A stretch of DNA of 64,000 nt from Oxalobacter paeniformigenes (GCF_027158465.1 NZ_JAMKYL010000001.1:620001-684000), one strand, 5' to 3'; shown: positions 43,926 to 53,041, counted from the stretch's first letter. Notes: generated by a model not told the origin, from the letters alone. Program-made: numbers and translations.

Positions 43926-44600
43926 CTATTTCTTGCGGAATTTGCGGTGTTCCATGACTGTGCCGATCAGTTCGACGGAATCGATGTGGGAGCGGATGAC
44001 GGGGTAATCCTCGTTCAGCGGCAACAGTTCGAAAAGCATGCGGTGTGAGGAATCCAGCCCTTTCGGACGATATTTCCTGACGACGACCTTGCCTTTTTCA
44101 CCGTTTCTGGCAACGACGAAATCACCGGGTTCCGGCTTGACGGACGGGTCGATCACGATCCAGTCGCCTTCCTCGAAATCCGGCATCATGGCCGCATTCT
44201 CGATTTTCATGGCAAACGAGCGGGGCGACAGGGAAAGATGGGTGAACAGGCATGCCTGCTGTTCGCTGAACTGGACAGGATTGCGCGATGAACTGTTGAA
44301 ACCGAAAACCTGTTCGTCCGAAATCATGGGAATCTGGTTGATCTTGCCCAGCTGGGAATGCGGAATCTGGAGGGTATTCAGGGACATTTGTCCTTTTCCG
44401 GTTTCCAGCCAGGAAGCGGAACATCCGATCATTTCCTGCGCCTTCAGAATGCCCTGTTTGGAAATTCCCCTGGCTTGCCAGTTATGGACGGTTTGCGGCG
44501 AAACGTTGAGCAGACGCGCCAGCTCTGACTGGCCGTGCACGCGTTTCATCACTCTGGCCGCTTCGTATAGTCGTTTCATTTGTTCATGCATACCATGCAT
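43926..44600 (-). CDS. S24/LexA-like repressor with a degenerate catalytic site
   Basis: 224 residues. Residues about 10-65 form an HTH (GQSELARLLNVSPQTVHNWQARGISKQG) and 105-224 an S24 peptidase-like domain (SFAMKIENAAMMPDFEEGDWIVIDP). In active members the serine lies in the sequence GDSM; here the corresponding residues are NAAM, so the nucleophile is alanine at about position 137. The usual lysine motif V-K-R is V-R-K (174-176). It should therefore bind DNA but not cleave itself. An upstream interval with TGTTACA words may be its operator. No phage genes are near. Confidence 0.88.
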   Translation of the reverse strand: MHGMHEQMKRLYEAARVMKRVHGQSELARLLNVSPQTVHNWQARGISKQGILKAQEMIGCSASWLETGKGQMSLNTLQIPHSQLGKINQIPMISDEQVFGFNSSSRNPVQFSEQQACLFTHLSLSPRSFAMKIENAAMMPDFEEGDWIVIDPSVKPEPGDFVVARNGEKGKVVVRKYRPKGLDSSHRMLFELLPLNEDYPVIRSHIDSVELIGTVMEHRKFRKK

Positions 44601-45029
44601 TTTCCAGAATTAACCCGATCTGTGTTATACGATATGTTCAAGTACGCAATCAACACGATGTTCAATGTTTTTGCGCCTGATACCGGAAGAAAGTGACAAT
44701 GAGAATGAAAACCGTTTTTCCTTCCGGAAAAACCTTGTCGCCGACAGTTTTTTTCAAACGTTTTCCTGTCTTTTTGATAAAAAAATCAGCTTCAGGTTCC
44801 CGATACCGGCTTCCCGGCTTTCAGCAAGCAATCTTTATGTCGGACTGTGTATATAATGAACCCGCTTGTACACTATTAAACTTTTGAATAGTAAAGTCGG
44901 CATCTGTTACATTTTGTTACATTTTTGATGCCACAGACGGGAAAGGTCTTCTCACAAAGGCTGAAAAATACGATGGAAATAACGGAAAACAATGTTTTTC
45001 GCGAAACGAAAGGATAGGGAAAAAGCCTT
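44601..45029. other. Gene-free interval with TGTTACA words
   Basis: About 430 bases between the S24-like regulator and tRNA-Leu with no supportable protein gene. TGTTACA occurs twice in a row at 44905-44911 and 44915-44921, ten bases apart, and again in the tRNA promoter to the right. A TATAAT-like word sits near 44850. Confidence 0.45.
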
Positions 45030-45057
45030 TTGTAACAGTCTGACGATCTGTTACAAT
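45030..45057 (+). promoter_or_regulatory. tRNA-Leu promoter inside a perfect inverted repeat
   Basis: TTGTAA (45030-45035) and TACAAT (45052-45057) are separated by 16 bases and serve as good -35 and -10 boxes for the tRNA 12 bases downstream. They also belong to a perfect nine-base dyad, TTGTAACAG (45030-45038) and CTGTTACAA (45048-45056), with a nine-base spacer. The overlap of the dyad and both promoter boxes is unusual. Confidence 0.65.
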
Positions 45058-45068
45058 GCCTCACCGTT

Positions 45069-45155
45069 GCCCGGGTGGTGAAATTGGTAGACACAAGAGA
45101 CTTAAAATCTCTCGCCAGAAATGGCGTACCGGTTCGATTCCGGTCTCGGGCACCA
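45069..45155 (+). tRNA. tRNA-Leu (anticodon UAA)
   Basis: 87 bases with encoded CCA and a class II fold: acceptor GCCCGGG/TCTCGGGC end, D-arm GGTAGACAC, anticodon loop CTTAAAA (UAA) within AGAGA/TCTCT, a long variable arm (CGCCAGAAATGGCG) and T-arm CCGGTTCGATTCCGG. The fold and loop match leucine tRNAs of the leuZ type. Confidence 0.96.
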
Positions 45156-45380
45156 ACGTTTTCCGCTGCGTTTCTCACGGACCCCTTCCATTGCCGGAAG
45201 GGCCGCATGCGCGGTGAATGCGCATGCCGGTACCGCAGGAGGCTGCCTGTTTCCGCTTTCCGTACGGGTGGCAGTGCCATACCCGCTGGCGTTACGGTGG
45301 CTGTATCCGCAACGTGCGGCATAAAAGCCGGAACCGTGCCTGCGATATAATGCCCGTTTTCTTCATACGCAAAGCCACCC

Positions 45381-46238
45381 ATGTCATCCGTTTCCTTCCA
45401 GTGGCCGCCCAGCCTGGCCGGCATGTCCGTTACCGAAACCGTCTATTGCAAAACATCTGCCGATCCGCGCAAGGCGCTGGTGTACCGCCCGGCCGGAAAA
45501 GGGCCGTTTCCCGCGCTGGTCTGCGTGCATGGCGGGGCATGGGTGTCGGGCGACCGTTTCGCGACATCCGGATTTGCCGAACTGGTGGCCGCCACCGGCA
45601 TCGTCGTCATGGCGATCGACACCCGGCTGGCACCTCGCCACCCGTATCCCGCCGCCGTCGAGGACGTGAACTGCGCCGTGCGCTGGCTCAAGGCCCATGC
45701 CGGACAATATGACATCGATGCCGGAAACGTCGGCGCGCTCGGCGTGTCAAGTGGCGGTTATCTGGTATTGCTTGCGTCGCTGTGCCCCGGCAAGTCGCCA
45801 TTCGGCGGCGAAACGCCTGAAGAGATGCAGCCGGGAAAAGCAGCGGATGCCGCCATGGCATTTGTCGTGACCTGTTCGGGTGTCCTCGATCCGGTGGCGC
45901 GCTACCGCATGGCGCAGGAAAACGGCATGACCGACATCATGGCATGCCATCACGCCTTTTTCGGTACTGTATCCGCCATGGAAGCGGCGTCTGTCTCCAG
46001 CGTGCTCAAGAGCGGCATATGCACGGGCTTGCCGAAAGCCCTGTTCTTTCAGGGAAGCGACGATATCCGCCTGCCGAAAGATACGGCCTTGCGCATGGCG
46101 CGGCTCTGGCACGAATACGGCGGACAGGCGCAAGCCGTCATCGGCGAGGGCGAAGGGCATTCCGTCGGGACATGGCGGATGCCCGCGCTGGCCGACATGC
46201 TTGAAAAAATACAGGCGCTGGCATACGGAACGAAATAG
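45381..46238 (+). CDS. Alpha/beta hydrolase (hormone-sensitive-lipase-like esterase)
   Basis: 285 residues. ALVCVHGGAWVSGDR is the oxyanion-hole HGGxW motif; the nucleophile elbow is GVSSGGYLV (Ser in G-x-S-x-G); DDIRLPKDTAL and GEGEGHSVG would carry the acid and His. No signal peptide. The substrate is a carboxylic ester or lactone; nothing in the context identifies it. It follows tRNA-Leu by 225 bases and precedes an MBL-fold gene in the same direction by 140 bases. Confidence 0.88.
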   Translation: MSSVSFQWPPSLAGMSVTETVYCKTSADPRKALVYRPAGKGPFPALVCVHGGAWVSGDRFATSGFAELVAATGIVVMAIDTRLAPRHPYPAAVEDVNCAVRWLKAHAGQYDIDAGNVGALGVSSGGYLVLLASLCPGKSPFGGETPEEMQPGKAADAAMAFVVTCSGVLDPVARYRMAQENGMTDIMACHHAFFGTVSAMEAASVSSVLKSGICTGLPKALFFQGSDDIRLPKDTALRMARLWHEYGGQAQAVIGEGEGHSVGTWRMPALADMLEKIQALAYGTK

Positions 46239-46378
46239 GGCGCATACCTGCCGGTTACAGCATTTTTTCGCGCTCAATCGCCATACCGGATTCATCCGGC
46301 GGTTGCCGTTTCCGCTGCGGTTCCGATATGATGCAAAACAATCGTATTGTCTGAACAGTCCGAAAGGAGAAAACCATC

Positions 46379-47227
46379 ATGCCGTCGCAAACAGGAAAAA
46401 CGGAAATTGTCGTCTTGACAGACGATACTATCGCGCAGGACGGGTTGATGGCCGAGCATGGCGTTTCCATTCTCGTAACGCTGCCAAACGGACGGCGCTG
46501 GCTTGTCGATACCGGGACGACAGACATCTATCAGGAAAACGCACGCAGGCTGGGCATCCGTCTGGACGGTCTGGCAGGTATCGCGATCACCCACGGGCAT
46601 GACGACCATACCGGCGGTCTGACATTTTATTCGCGTCTGGCAGGCAAGCCGCCGGTTTACGGGCATCCCTACATCTGGCACAAGTCTTACCAGATCCGTC
46701 CCGGCAAACCGGTGCGGATTACCGGCATGCCGTATCTGGCAAGACGTGACGCCGCGCCGTCGTTCCATCCGGTCAACGGCATGGCCCGTCTGGATGACGA
46801 TCTTTACTTTTTTACCGATATTCCAAGAGCGCCGGGCAGCTTCGCCCCCGTTGCCGGCAATTTTTTCAATGAAGACGGCACAGGTCCGGTGCCGCTGATC
46901 GACGATGCCTCGCTCGTCGTACGCACGTCGCGCGGCATGGTCGTGATCGTCGGGTGCGGTCATGCCGGTTATACCAACATCATCGCGGCCATCCATGAAG
47001 CCTTTCCGCAAGACAGGTTGCTGGCCGTCATCGGCGGGTTGCATCTGCTCAATGCGCCGGCAAACGTGCTGGCCGATGCCATCGATTGCACGAAACGGAT
47101 CATGGCGGACGGTTTCTTTTTCTGCTGCGGCCACTGTACCGGCGAAAATGTCTTGCGCTACTTCGGCGAAACACTGGGCGAGCGTGCCGTCAGGTCCATG
47201 GGAGCGGGCAGGTCGCTCGTTTTCTGA
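46379..47227 (+). CDS. MBL-fold metallohydrolase
   Basis: 282 residues. The metal motif H-x-H-x-D-H is ITHGHDDHTGGLTF, with VVIVGCGHAGYTN and VIGGLHLL carrying later ligands. The layout resembles the dihydropterin-ribofuranosylaminobenzene-phosphate synthase-like branch of the superfamily. An AAAGGAG site lies seven to ten bases before the ATG. The ATG has many neighbours of unrelated function, so the reaction is unknown. No signal peptide. Confidence 0.87.
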   Translation: MPSQTGKTEIVVLTDDTIAQDGLMAEHGVSILVTLPNGRRWLVDTGTTDIYQENARRLGIRLDGLAGIAITHGHDDHTGGLTFYSRLAGKPPVYGHPYIWHKSYQIRPGKPVRITGMPYLARRDAAPSFHPVNGMARLDDDLYFFTDIPRAPGSFAPVAGNFFNEDGTGPVPLIDDASLVVRTSRGMVVIVGCGHAGYTNIIAAIHEAFPQDRLLAVIGGLHLLNAPANVLADAIDCTKRIMADGFFFCCGHCTGENVLRYFGETLGERAVRSMGAGRSLVF

Positions 47228-47600
47228 ACGACATGGCGTGCGAAAGCACGCCGGCGTCGGCCAAAAGGCATCGCTTGCCCGGACGATATCCGTTTCACGG
47301 TTTCGTCAGGTCATGTGAGGCATTTGTCACGGGCGCAGGCCGAAACGTTTATGTCACGTTAAACACCCGGCGGAAAACCGCCATTGTGTCTCGAAATTGC
47401 ATCCGTGTACGCTATCCCCGCTGGACAATAGCGGTAACTGCGGGTACCCTAAAATCATGAAGCTACCGGCATGCCAGCCGCCTGTAACGACACAGTGACG
47501 CAGGCATGAACCGGGCAGGCCGGTACCGGTAACCCGTATTGCCAGTCGGGCGGGAGAAGGCGTTTTCCGCCCAGTCCAAAACCAGTATGGAGATGAGCCT
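47228..47600. other. About 370 bases upstream of the zinc alcohol dehydrogenase
   Basis: No gene is supportable here. It contains a small perfect hairpin GGCGG-AAAA-CCGCC at 47369-47382 and the promoter region of the following gene, but I cannot assign a regulator. Confidence 0.4.
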
Positions 47601-48674
47601 ATGCGTACCATGAAAGCGGCAGTATTCGTCAAACCCGGCCGGATCGTTCTGGATGAGAAACCGGTTCCCAGTGTCGGTCCCGGCGAGGCACTGGTCAAAA
47701 TCACGACGACCACCATCTGCGGTACCGATGTCCATATCCTGAAAGGGGAATATCCGGTCAAACCCGGCCTCATCATCGGGCATGAACCTGTCGGCATCAT
47801 CGAGGAACTCGGCGTCGGCGTGACCGGTTACCGTGTCGGCCAGCGCGTCATCGTCGGTGCGATCACTCCTTGCGGACAGTGCTACGCCTGTCTGGACAAT
47901 CATCCGTCCCAATGCGGCGGCCATGGTGCCTACGGCTGGAAACCGATCGGCGGATGGAAGTTCGGCAATACCATCGACGGCTGTCAGGCGGAATATTTGC
48001 TGGTGCCCGATGCGATGGCCAATCTGGAACCGATTCCGGACGATTTGACCGATGAACAGGTATTGATGTGTCCGGACATCATGAGTACCGGTTTTTCCGG
48101 TGCGGAAAGCGGGCGCGTCAAGATCGGCGACACGGTCGTGGTTTTCGCCCAGGGACCGATCGGCCTGTGCGCGACAGCAGGCGCGCGGCTGCGGGGGGCG
48201 ACACGCATCATCGCCGTGGACGGCATTCCGGAACGGCTGGCGATCTCGAAACGGATGGGCGCGGACATCACGATCAATTTCCGCGAAAAAAATCCGGTCG
48301 ACGAAATCATGAAAATCACCGACGGCAAGGGCGTGGATGTCGCGATCGAGGCGCTGGGTACCCAGCAGACCTTCGAAAGTTGCCTTCGTGTGCTCAAGCC
48401 GGGTGGCGTGCTTTCCAGCCTCGGCGTCTATTCCGGCCAGCTCACGGTACCGGGCGATGCGTTCGCATCCGGTCTGGCCGATCAGGCCATCATCACGACA
48501 CTGTGTCCGGGGGGCAAGGAACGCATGCGCCGTTTGCTCAATGTTGTGGCCAGCGGACGTGTCGATCTGAAACCGCTGGTGACCCACCGTTTCAAACTCG
48601 ACCAGATCGAGGAAGCCTACGACCTGTTCGCCAATGCCCGTGACGGCGTGCTGAAAATCGCCATCACGCCCTGA
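47601..48674 (+). CDS. Zinc-dependent alcohol dehydrogenase (medium-chain)
   Basis: 357 residues. Predicted catalytic zinc ligands are C40, H61/E62 and D159 (in CPDIMSTGFSGAE). Unlike the related secondary alcohol dehydrogenases of clostridia, all four structural-zinc cysteines are present: C91, C94, C97 and C105. The Rossmann segment is AQGPIGLCATAGARLRGATRIIAVDG. The protein probably oxidises or reduces secondary or short-chain alcohols and ketones with NAD(P)H. It is monocistronic and ends in a good terminator. Confidence 0.9.
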   Translation: MRTMKAAVFVKPGRIVLDEKPVPSVGPGEALVKITTTTICGTDVHILKGEYPVKPGLIIGHEPVGIIEELGVGVTGYRVGQRVIVGAITPCGQCYACLDNHPSQCGGHGAYGWKPIGGWKFGNTIDGCQAEYLLVPDAMANLEPIPDDLTDEQVLMCPDIMSTGFSGAESGRVKIGDTVVVFAQGPIGLCATAGARLRGATRIIAVDGIPERLAISKRMGADITINFREKNPVDEIMKITDGKGVDVAIEALGTQQTFESCLRVLKPGGVLSSLGVYSGQLTVPGDAFASGLADQAIITTLCPGGKERMRRLLNVVASGRVDLKPLVTHRFKLDQIEEAYDLFANARDGVLKIAITP

Positions 48675-48698
48675 CGGACGCCTGAAAAAACACATGAT

Positions 48699-48732
48699 AC
48701 AGCCGGGTGGCACGCGTCATCCGGCTGTTTTT
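48699..48732 (+). terminator. Intrinsic terminator of the zinc alcohol dehydrogenase
   Basis: An eight-base stem ACAGCCGG/CCGGCTGT with a 14-base loop is followed by TTTTT. It begins 25 bases after the stop codon. Confidence 0.88.
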
Positions 48733-48937
48733 GTCCGGAACAGGCGATCGTGGGGGACAGGCCGCCCGGTTTCCGGCAGGGAAAGCGAATCTTTCGGGTG
48801 AATTGCCGGCGCATCCCGTTGTATAACGACGAGGCATTCGGCGAAAAGCAAAGGCAGAAAACCTGATCCTGCGTCAGGCGCGGAGAGCGAAAAAAGTCCT
48901 TTGGCAAGCGGTGGATGACGGCGAAAACTTCGCCGGG

Positions 48938-49228
48938 CTAGCGTCTGCGACTGCCGCCCATATAGTTTCTGGAACGGTTGAAATCGCGATATGCGCGGTT
49001 TTGCCGGTGTTGCAACTGTTCCTGTTGCCGTTCCAGCCGGTCGTGGTCGCGTTGCAGGCGCGTGTGTTCCCGTTCGATATCGTATTGGGGCGAGCGCATA
49101 TTCTGGTAATGATACGTATTTTTCGTGCGTTGATGTCCATAGTCTTGGGTGTCTGCCAGCGCGGTACCGGACAGCAGGCAGGACACACCGGCGACGAGGA
49201 TGGCGGCGAGGCAACGGAAACGGTTCAT
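48938..49228 (-). CDS. Small exported Arg/His/Tyr-rich protein
   Basis: 96 residues from ATG 49228. A signal peptide (SCLLSGTALA, cleavage near residue 25) precedes a strongly charged mature part of about 70 residues: an arginine/glutamine/histidine-rich helix (REHTRLQRDHDRLERQQEQL) and a basic tail ending GGSRRR. There are no cysteines after the signal. It should be periplasmic. I do not recognise the family. A second protein of the same character lies 300 bases upstream at 49536-49835, both on the minus strand. Confidence 0.7.
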   Translation of the reverse strand: MNRFRCLAAILVAGVSCLLSGTALADTQDYGHQRTKNTYHYQNMRSPQYDIEREHTRLQRDHDRLERQQEQLQHRQNRAYRDFNRSRNYMGGSRRR

Positions 49229-49535
49229 CGTTTTCTCCGGTTTCATATGTCAGGGCAGGATACTCCGCTTTGCGCGAAACGGTCAAACGGACCGCGCAAC
49301 CGGTCATGGCGCGGCAAGACAAGAATCGTATGGCAAACGGCAGGGAAAAGGGGGGCAAGCCGGACTGGCAAGTCAGTGAACGGCAATCGAACCGGTGCGC
49401 TCGCATGCATGGAACGGATGAACAACGGGTGAAGATCGGTGTAGACACGTTCCCTGCAACCGGGCGACACAAACCGTCCGGGAGTGATGACGGCGGATGC
49501 AGGCAAGTCGGCCTGACGTGCGATGGTACGGCACC

Positions 49536-49835
49536 TTACCAGCCGTGGTGACGTCCCCCGCGGTAATGAGGACGGTCGCCGTTGCGATACGCCTGTTCGC
49601 GATAGCGCTGCAATTCTTCCCGTTCGGACTCGTTCAGGGCACGGTCGCGATCGGAACGGTCTGTTTCGCGGCGGGCGTCGCTGTAACGGTATCCCGGACC
49701 GCCGGCACAATAACCCGGTCCGTCGCAATGGTCGTAATAGTCACGGCAATGGGCATTCGCCTGCAAGGGAGAAACAAGCGCGAAACCGGTCAACGCCGCG
49801 GCAGCGACCAGAAAACGGCTTCTGGACAATATCAT
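49536..49835 (-). CDS. Small exported Cys- and Arg/Tyr-rich protein
   Basis: 99 residues. The signal peptide ends in ALVSPLQANA (cleavage after about residue 28). The mature protein has HCRDYYDHCDGPGYCAGGPGYRY (cysteines possibly disulphide-bonded), then a helical charged segment (RALNESEREELQRYREQAYR) and a His/Gly/Arg tail. The style matches the protein at 48938-49228, suggesting related function in the periplasm, perhaps metal or nucleic-acid or acid binding, which is only a guess. The 307 bases between the two genes hold nothing else I can identify. Confidence 0.7.
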   Translation of the reverse strand: MILSRSRFLVAAAALTGFALVSPLQANAHCRDYYDHCDGPGYCAGGPGYRYSDARRETDRSDRDRALNESEREELQRYREQAYRNGDRPHYRGGRHHGW

Positions 49836-50055
49836 GGCATTCTCCGTTTGGTTATCAACACGATATCAAGATACTTGAAAATCATGGATTTATCAAACAT
49901 GTTTCCGCAAGGCGACATTTGCCGGCAGACAAGTGATGCATGAAAGTTTGCGGCGCCGCAGGAAAAGGGAGCGGAGCTGGTGACGGCATCGCGGAACTGT
50001 CATGACACGGGAATTGTTGTTACACTTTCCCGATCGAATGCAAAAAGGGATGCGC

Positions 50056-50430
50056 ATGAAAAAATGGTTTGTCCGCTATGCAATGACCTGCTCACGGTAC
50101 ACGCAGTACGACGGGCGATCGTCACGCGGGGATATGTGGAATTTCATTCTGGTCACGATGCTGGCCGAACTGGTCGCATACATGCTGGGCGGCAACCTGC
50201 TTGTGGCGGTCGTCCATATCATCGCCATGATCGTGATGGCTGCGCTGGCGGTACGGCGGTTTCACGACATCGGCGCATCCGGCTGGTATCTTCTCACCCT
50301 GTTCATACCGGTCGTCAATCTGTGCGCGCTGTTCGTTTTGCTCTGTTTCAAGAGCGAACCCGGCATCAACCGGTACGGAGCGCCGCCAGGCGACGATGAT
50401 GGCAAGGGGCCTACCGCACAGGCGGCATGA
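50056..50430 (+). CDS. DUF805 family membrane protein
   Basis: 124 residues from ATG 50056, preceded by AAGGGA; an ATG six bases upstream is also possible. The DUF805 pattern is present: SRYTQYDGRSSRGDMWNF (normally 'F-x-G-R-x-x-R-x-x-Y-W'), then spans LLVAVVHIIAMIVMAALAVRRFHDIGASGW and YLLTLFIPVVNLCALFVLL, ending FKSEPGINRYG. These small inner-membrane proteins have no established function. It converges with the zinc-ribbon gene after three bases. Confidence 0.88.
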   Translation: MKKWFVRYAMTCSRYTQYDGRSSRGDMWNFILVTMLAELVAYMLGGNLLVAVVHIIAMIVMAALAVRRFHDIGASGWYLLTLFIPVVNLCALFVLLCFKSEPGINRYGAPPGDDDGKGPTAQAA

Positions 50431-50433
50431 CTT

Positions 50434-50700
50434 TCAGTGGTCGCTCCAGCGCTTGAGCGTCGGGAAAAAAGCCCTCATGAGCTGGCGCGCCTCGTCCCGC
50501 GTGATGCCTTCCTGCAGGGCCAGATGCGGAGCGCAGTGTTCGATCATCTGGTCCATCGTCATGTCGGAAGTGAAGCGGCCGTGGTTGTAACAATAGCTGC
50601 AATAATAGGCATTGGTCGTGCCGTTTGCGTTCTTGCCGTAAACAATATCCCGATCCGACATCGGCATGCCACACGACTGGCAGCGTTTCGCATTTTCCAT
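50434..50700 (-). CDS. Small zinc-ribbon protein
   Basis: 88 residues from ATG 50700, with AGGA nine bases upstream; ATG 50706 is an alternative. Four cysteines form two CxxC knuckles: CQSCGMPM and YYCSYCYNHGRF, spaced about 27 residues apart, as in small zinc-ribbon proteins of many proteobacteria. The rest is helical (TMDQMIEHCAPHLALQEGITRDEARQLMRAFFPTL). Cytosolic. Function unknown beyond probable zinc binding. Confidence 0.82.
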   Translation of the reverse strand: MENAKRCQSCGMPMSDRDIVYGKNANGTTNAYYCSYCYNHGRFTSDMTMDQMIEHCAPHLALQEGITRDEARQLMRAFFPTLKRWSDH

Positions 50701-50912
50701 GATCATCCATCCTTTCGTCAGTCGATATATGCTCCATCCAGCGTTTCGTATCCGGAAACACATGGATCCCGCAGGCATGCCCGGCAAGAGCGGTCCAGCC
50801 TTCCATTCTTTCGTTATATCACATTTCCGGCGGAATGCGCCAGAACGGGGACAGTGGTGAAGTGTCCCTGCGCATTCGCTATAATGATCTTTTACCCAAC
50901 GATCGTTTTGTC

Positions 50913-52289
50913 ATGTCTCATTCTCCCGAACTTCTGCTGCCGGCGGGCTCTGTCGAAAAAATGCGCGCCGCTTTCGATTTCGGCGCCGATGCCGTCTATG
51001 CCGGGCAGCCCCGGTACAGCCTCAGGGCGAGGAACAATGCGTTTTACACGCTCGATGCGCTGAAAGCGGGAATCGACGAAGCGCATCGCCGCGGCAAAAA
51101 GTTTTATGTCGCCAGCAACATCTATGCGCACAACGCCAAACTCAAAACCTATCTGGCGGACATGGAACCGGTCATCGGCATGAAACCCGACGCACTGATC
51201 ATGGCAGACCCCGGCCTTATCATGCTGGTGCGCGACCGCTGGCCCGATGTACCGATCCATCTTTCCGTACAGGCCAATGCGATCAACTGGGCGGACGTGA
51301 AATTCTGGGAACGCATGGGACTGACCCGCGTCATTCTCTCGCGTGAGCTGTCGCTGGACGAAATCGCGGAAATCCGCCAGAAATGCCCCGACATGGAGCT
51401 GGAAGTGTTCGTGCACGGCGCGCTGTGCGTGGCCTATTCGGGGCGATGCCTCCTGTCGGGCTACTTCAACCACCGCGATTCCAATCAGGGGACATGCACC
51501 AATTCCTGCCGCTGGCGCTACCGTATCGCCAATGCCGAAGAAGATGCCACAGGCGACATCCTGCCGGTCGATATGGCGAAAATCATGGCTTCTGCCGACG
51601 CCGCACCGGCCGCGCTGGGCGGCATGCCGCGTCATCCGGCCGCCGACAGGGTCTATCTCATCGAGGAAGGCAAGCGGGCGGGACAGCTCATGCCCATCAT
51701 GGAAGACGAACACGGCACCTACATCATGAATTCCAAAGACTTGCGCGCCATCGAACATATCGGGCGGCTTGTCGAAATCGGCGTCGATTCGCTCAAGATC
51801 GAGGGACGCACCAAATCCATCTACTATGTCGTGCGCACCGCACAGGCCTACCGGCAAGCCATCGACGACGCCGTGGCGGGCAGACCGTTCGACACGCGCC
51901 TGCTGGGCGCCTTGCAGGGGCTGGCCAACCGTGGCTATACCGACGGATTCTACCAGCGCCACCATACGCAGGAATACCAGAACTACATCACCGGCGCATC
52001 CGAGCTGCACAACAGCCACTATGTCGGCGATGTCGTATCGGTCAAGGACGGCTGGGCGACCGTTCTGGTCAAAAACCGTTTCGCCGTCGGCGATACGCTG
52101 GAAATTTTCCATCCGGACGGCAATGCCGTCGTCGCGCTCGACAAAATGCGCGACGAAGAAGGGCAGGCCGTTTCCGTCGCGCCGGGCAGCGGCCACCGCG
52201 TGCGCATTCCGCTGGATGCGCGCTATGACGGCGCATTCATCGCACGCAGGCTCAACGGCACCGGGCAGGACGGGGAGCGCGCCGAATGA
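50913..52289 (+). CDS. trhP: Peptidase U32 family protein, tRNA hydroxylation protein TrhP-like
   Basis: 458 residues from ATG 50913 (MSHSPELLLPAGSVEKMRAAFDFGADAVYAG), close to the length of Escherichia coli YegQ/TrhP. The U32 signature is ELEVFVHGALCVAYSGRCLLSGY, followed by HRDSNQGTCTNSCRWRY with more conserved cysteines. TrhP promotes hydroxylation of uridine 34 in tRNA using prephenate pathway-derived oxygen chemistry; the family was once thought to be a collagenase. The stop overlaps dnaQ by four bases (ATGA). Confidence 0.88.
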   Translation: MSHSPELLLPAGSVEKMRAAFDFGADAVYAGQPRYSLRARNNAFYTLDALKAGIDEAHRRGKKFYVASNIYAHNAKLKTYLADMEPVIGMKPDALIMADPGLIMLVRDRWPDVPIHLSVQANAINWADVKFWERMGLTRVILSRELSLDEIAEIRQKCPDMELEVFVHGALCVAYSGRCLLSGYFNHRDSNQGTCTNSCRWRYRIANAEEDATGDILPVDMAKIMASADAAPAALGGMPRHPAADRVYLIEEGKRAGQLMPIMEDEHGTYIMNSKDLRAIEHIGRLVEIGVDSLKIEGRTKSIYYVVRTAQAYRQAIDDAVAGRPFDTRLLGALQGLANRGYTDGFYQRHHTQEYQNYITGASELHNSHYVGDVVSVKDGWATVLVKNRFAVGDTLEIFHPDGNAVVALDKMRDEEGQAVSVAPGSGHRVRIPLDARYDGAFIARRLNGTGQDGERAE

Positions 52290-53038
52290 GACAAATCGTG
52301 CTGGATACCGAAACGACCGGTCTGTACGCCAACGATGGCGACCGGATCATCGAAATCGGTTGTGTGGAAATCATCAACCGCCGGGTCACGAAAAACCATT
52401 TTCATCAATACATCAACCCGGAGCGCGACTCGCACGAAGATGCCGTCGCCATTCACGGACTGACGACGGAATTTCTGTCCGACAAACCCAAATTCGCCGA
52501 CATCGCTCAGGCGTTTTGCGACTACATCCGCGATGCCGAGCTCATCATCCATAACGCCCCCTTCGATCTGGGTTTTCTGAACGCCGAACTGGCGCGACTG
52601 GACATGCAGCCCGTCGAGGAAATCACGACGGGCGTCATCGACACACTGGTTCAGGCACGCGACATGTTTCCGGGGCGGCGCAACTCCCTGGACGCGCTGT
52701 GCGAACGCTTCGAAATCGACAATACCCACCGGACACTGCACGGGGCGTTGCTGGACTCGGAACTGCTTGCCGAAGTCTATCTGGCGATGACGCGGGGACA
52801 GGAAACGCTGGAAATCGAGAAACTGACGCTGGAGAGCGAGGAAGAACTGGCGAAAAGCCGCTCGCTGGCGTCGCGCAAGATACTGGTGCTGGCCCCGACG
52901 GACGAGGAACTGACCCGTCACGAAGCAGTGCTCGATGACATCGAAAAGGGAAACAAGGGTGCGACCTGCATCTGGCGCAAGGAACCCGAACCGGAAACGA
53001 AGGAAGACGATGTCGCCCCGACGCAGACGGCGTCATGA
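52286..53038 (+). CDS. dnaQ: DNA polymerase III epsilon subunit (proofreading exonuclease)
   Basis: 250 residues. The exonuclease motifs are complete: Exo I D7-x-E9 in VLDTETTG, Exo II HNAPFDLGFLNAEL and Exo III-epsilon HGALLDSELLAEVYLAM with the His and Asp. The C-terminal region is polar and long enough to contain the polymerase alpha-binding segment. Epsilon proofreads replication errors. It is coupled to the trhP-like gene upstream by ATGA, an unusual neighbour for dnaQ, which often adjoins rnhA. Confidence 0.95.
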   Translation: MRQIVLDTETTGLYANDGDRIIEIGCVEIINRRVTKNHFHQYINPERDSHEDAVAIHGLTTEFLSDKPKFADIAQAFCDYIRDAELIIHNAPFDLGFLNAELARLDMQPVEEITTGVIDTLVQARDMFPGRRNSLDALCERFEIDNTHRTLHGALLDSELLAEVYLAMTRGQETLEIEKLTLESEEELAKSRSLASRKILVLAPTDEELTRHEAVLDDIEKGNKGATCIWRKEPEPETKEDDVAPTQTAS

Positions 53039-53041
53039 GCG

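Noticed and set aside
47463..48713. A 416-codon minus-strand frame opposite the zinc alcohol dehydrogenase
   Set aside because: Antisense to a gene with all zinc ligands in place; no independent evidence.
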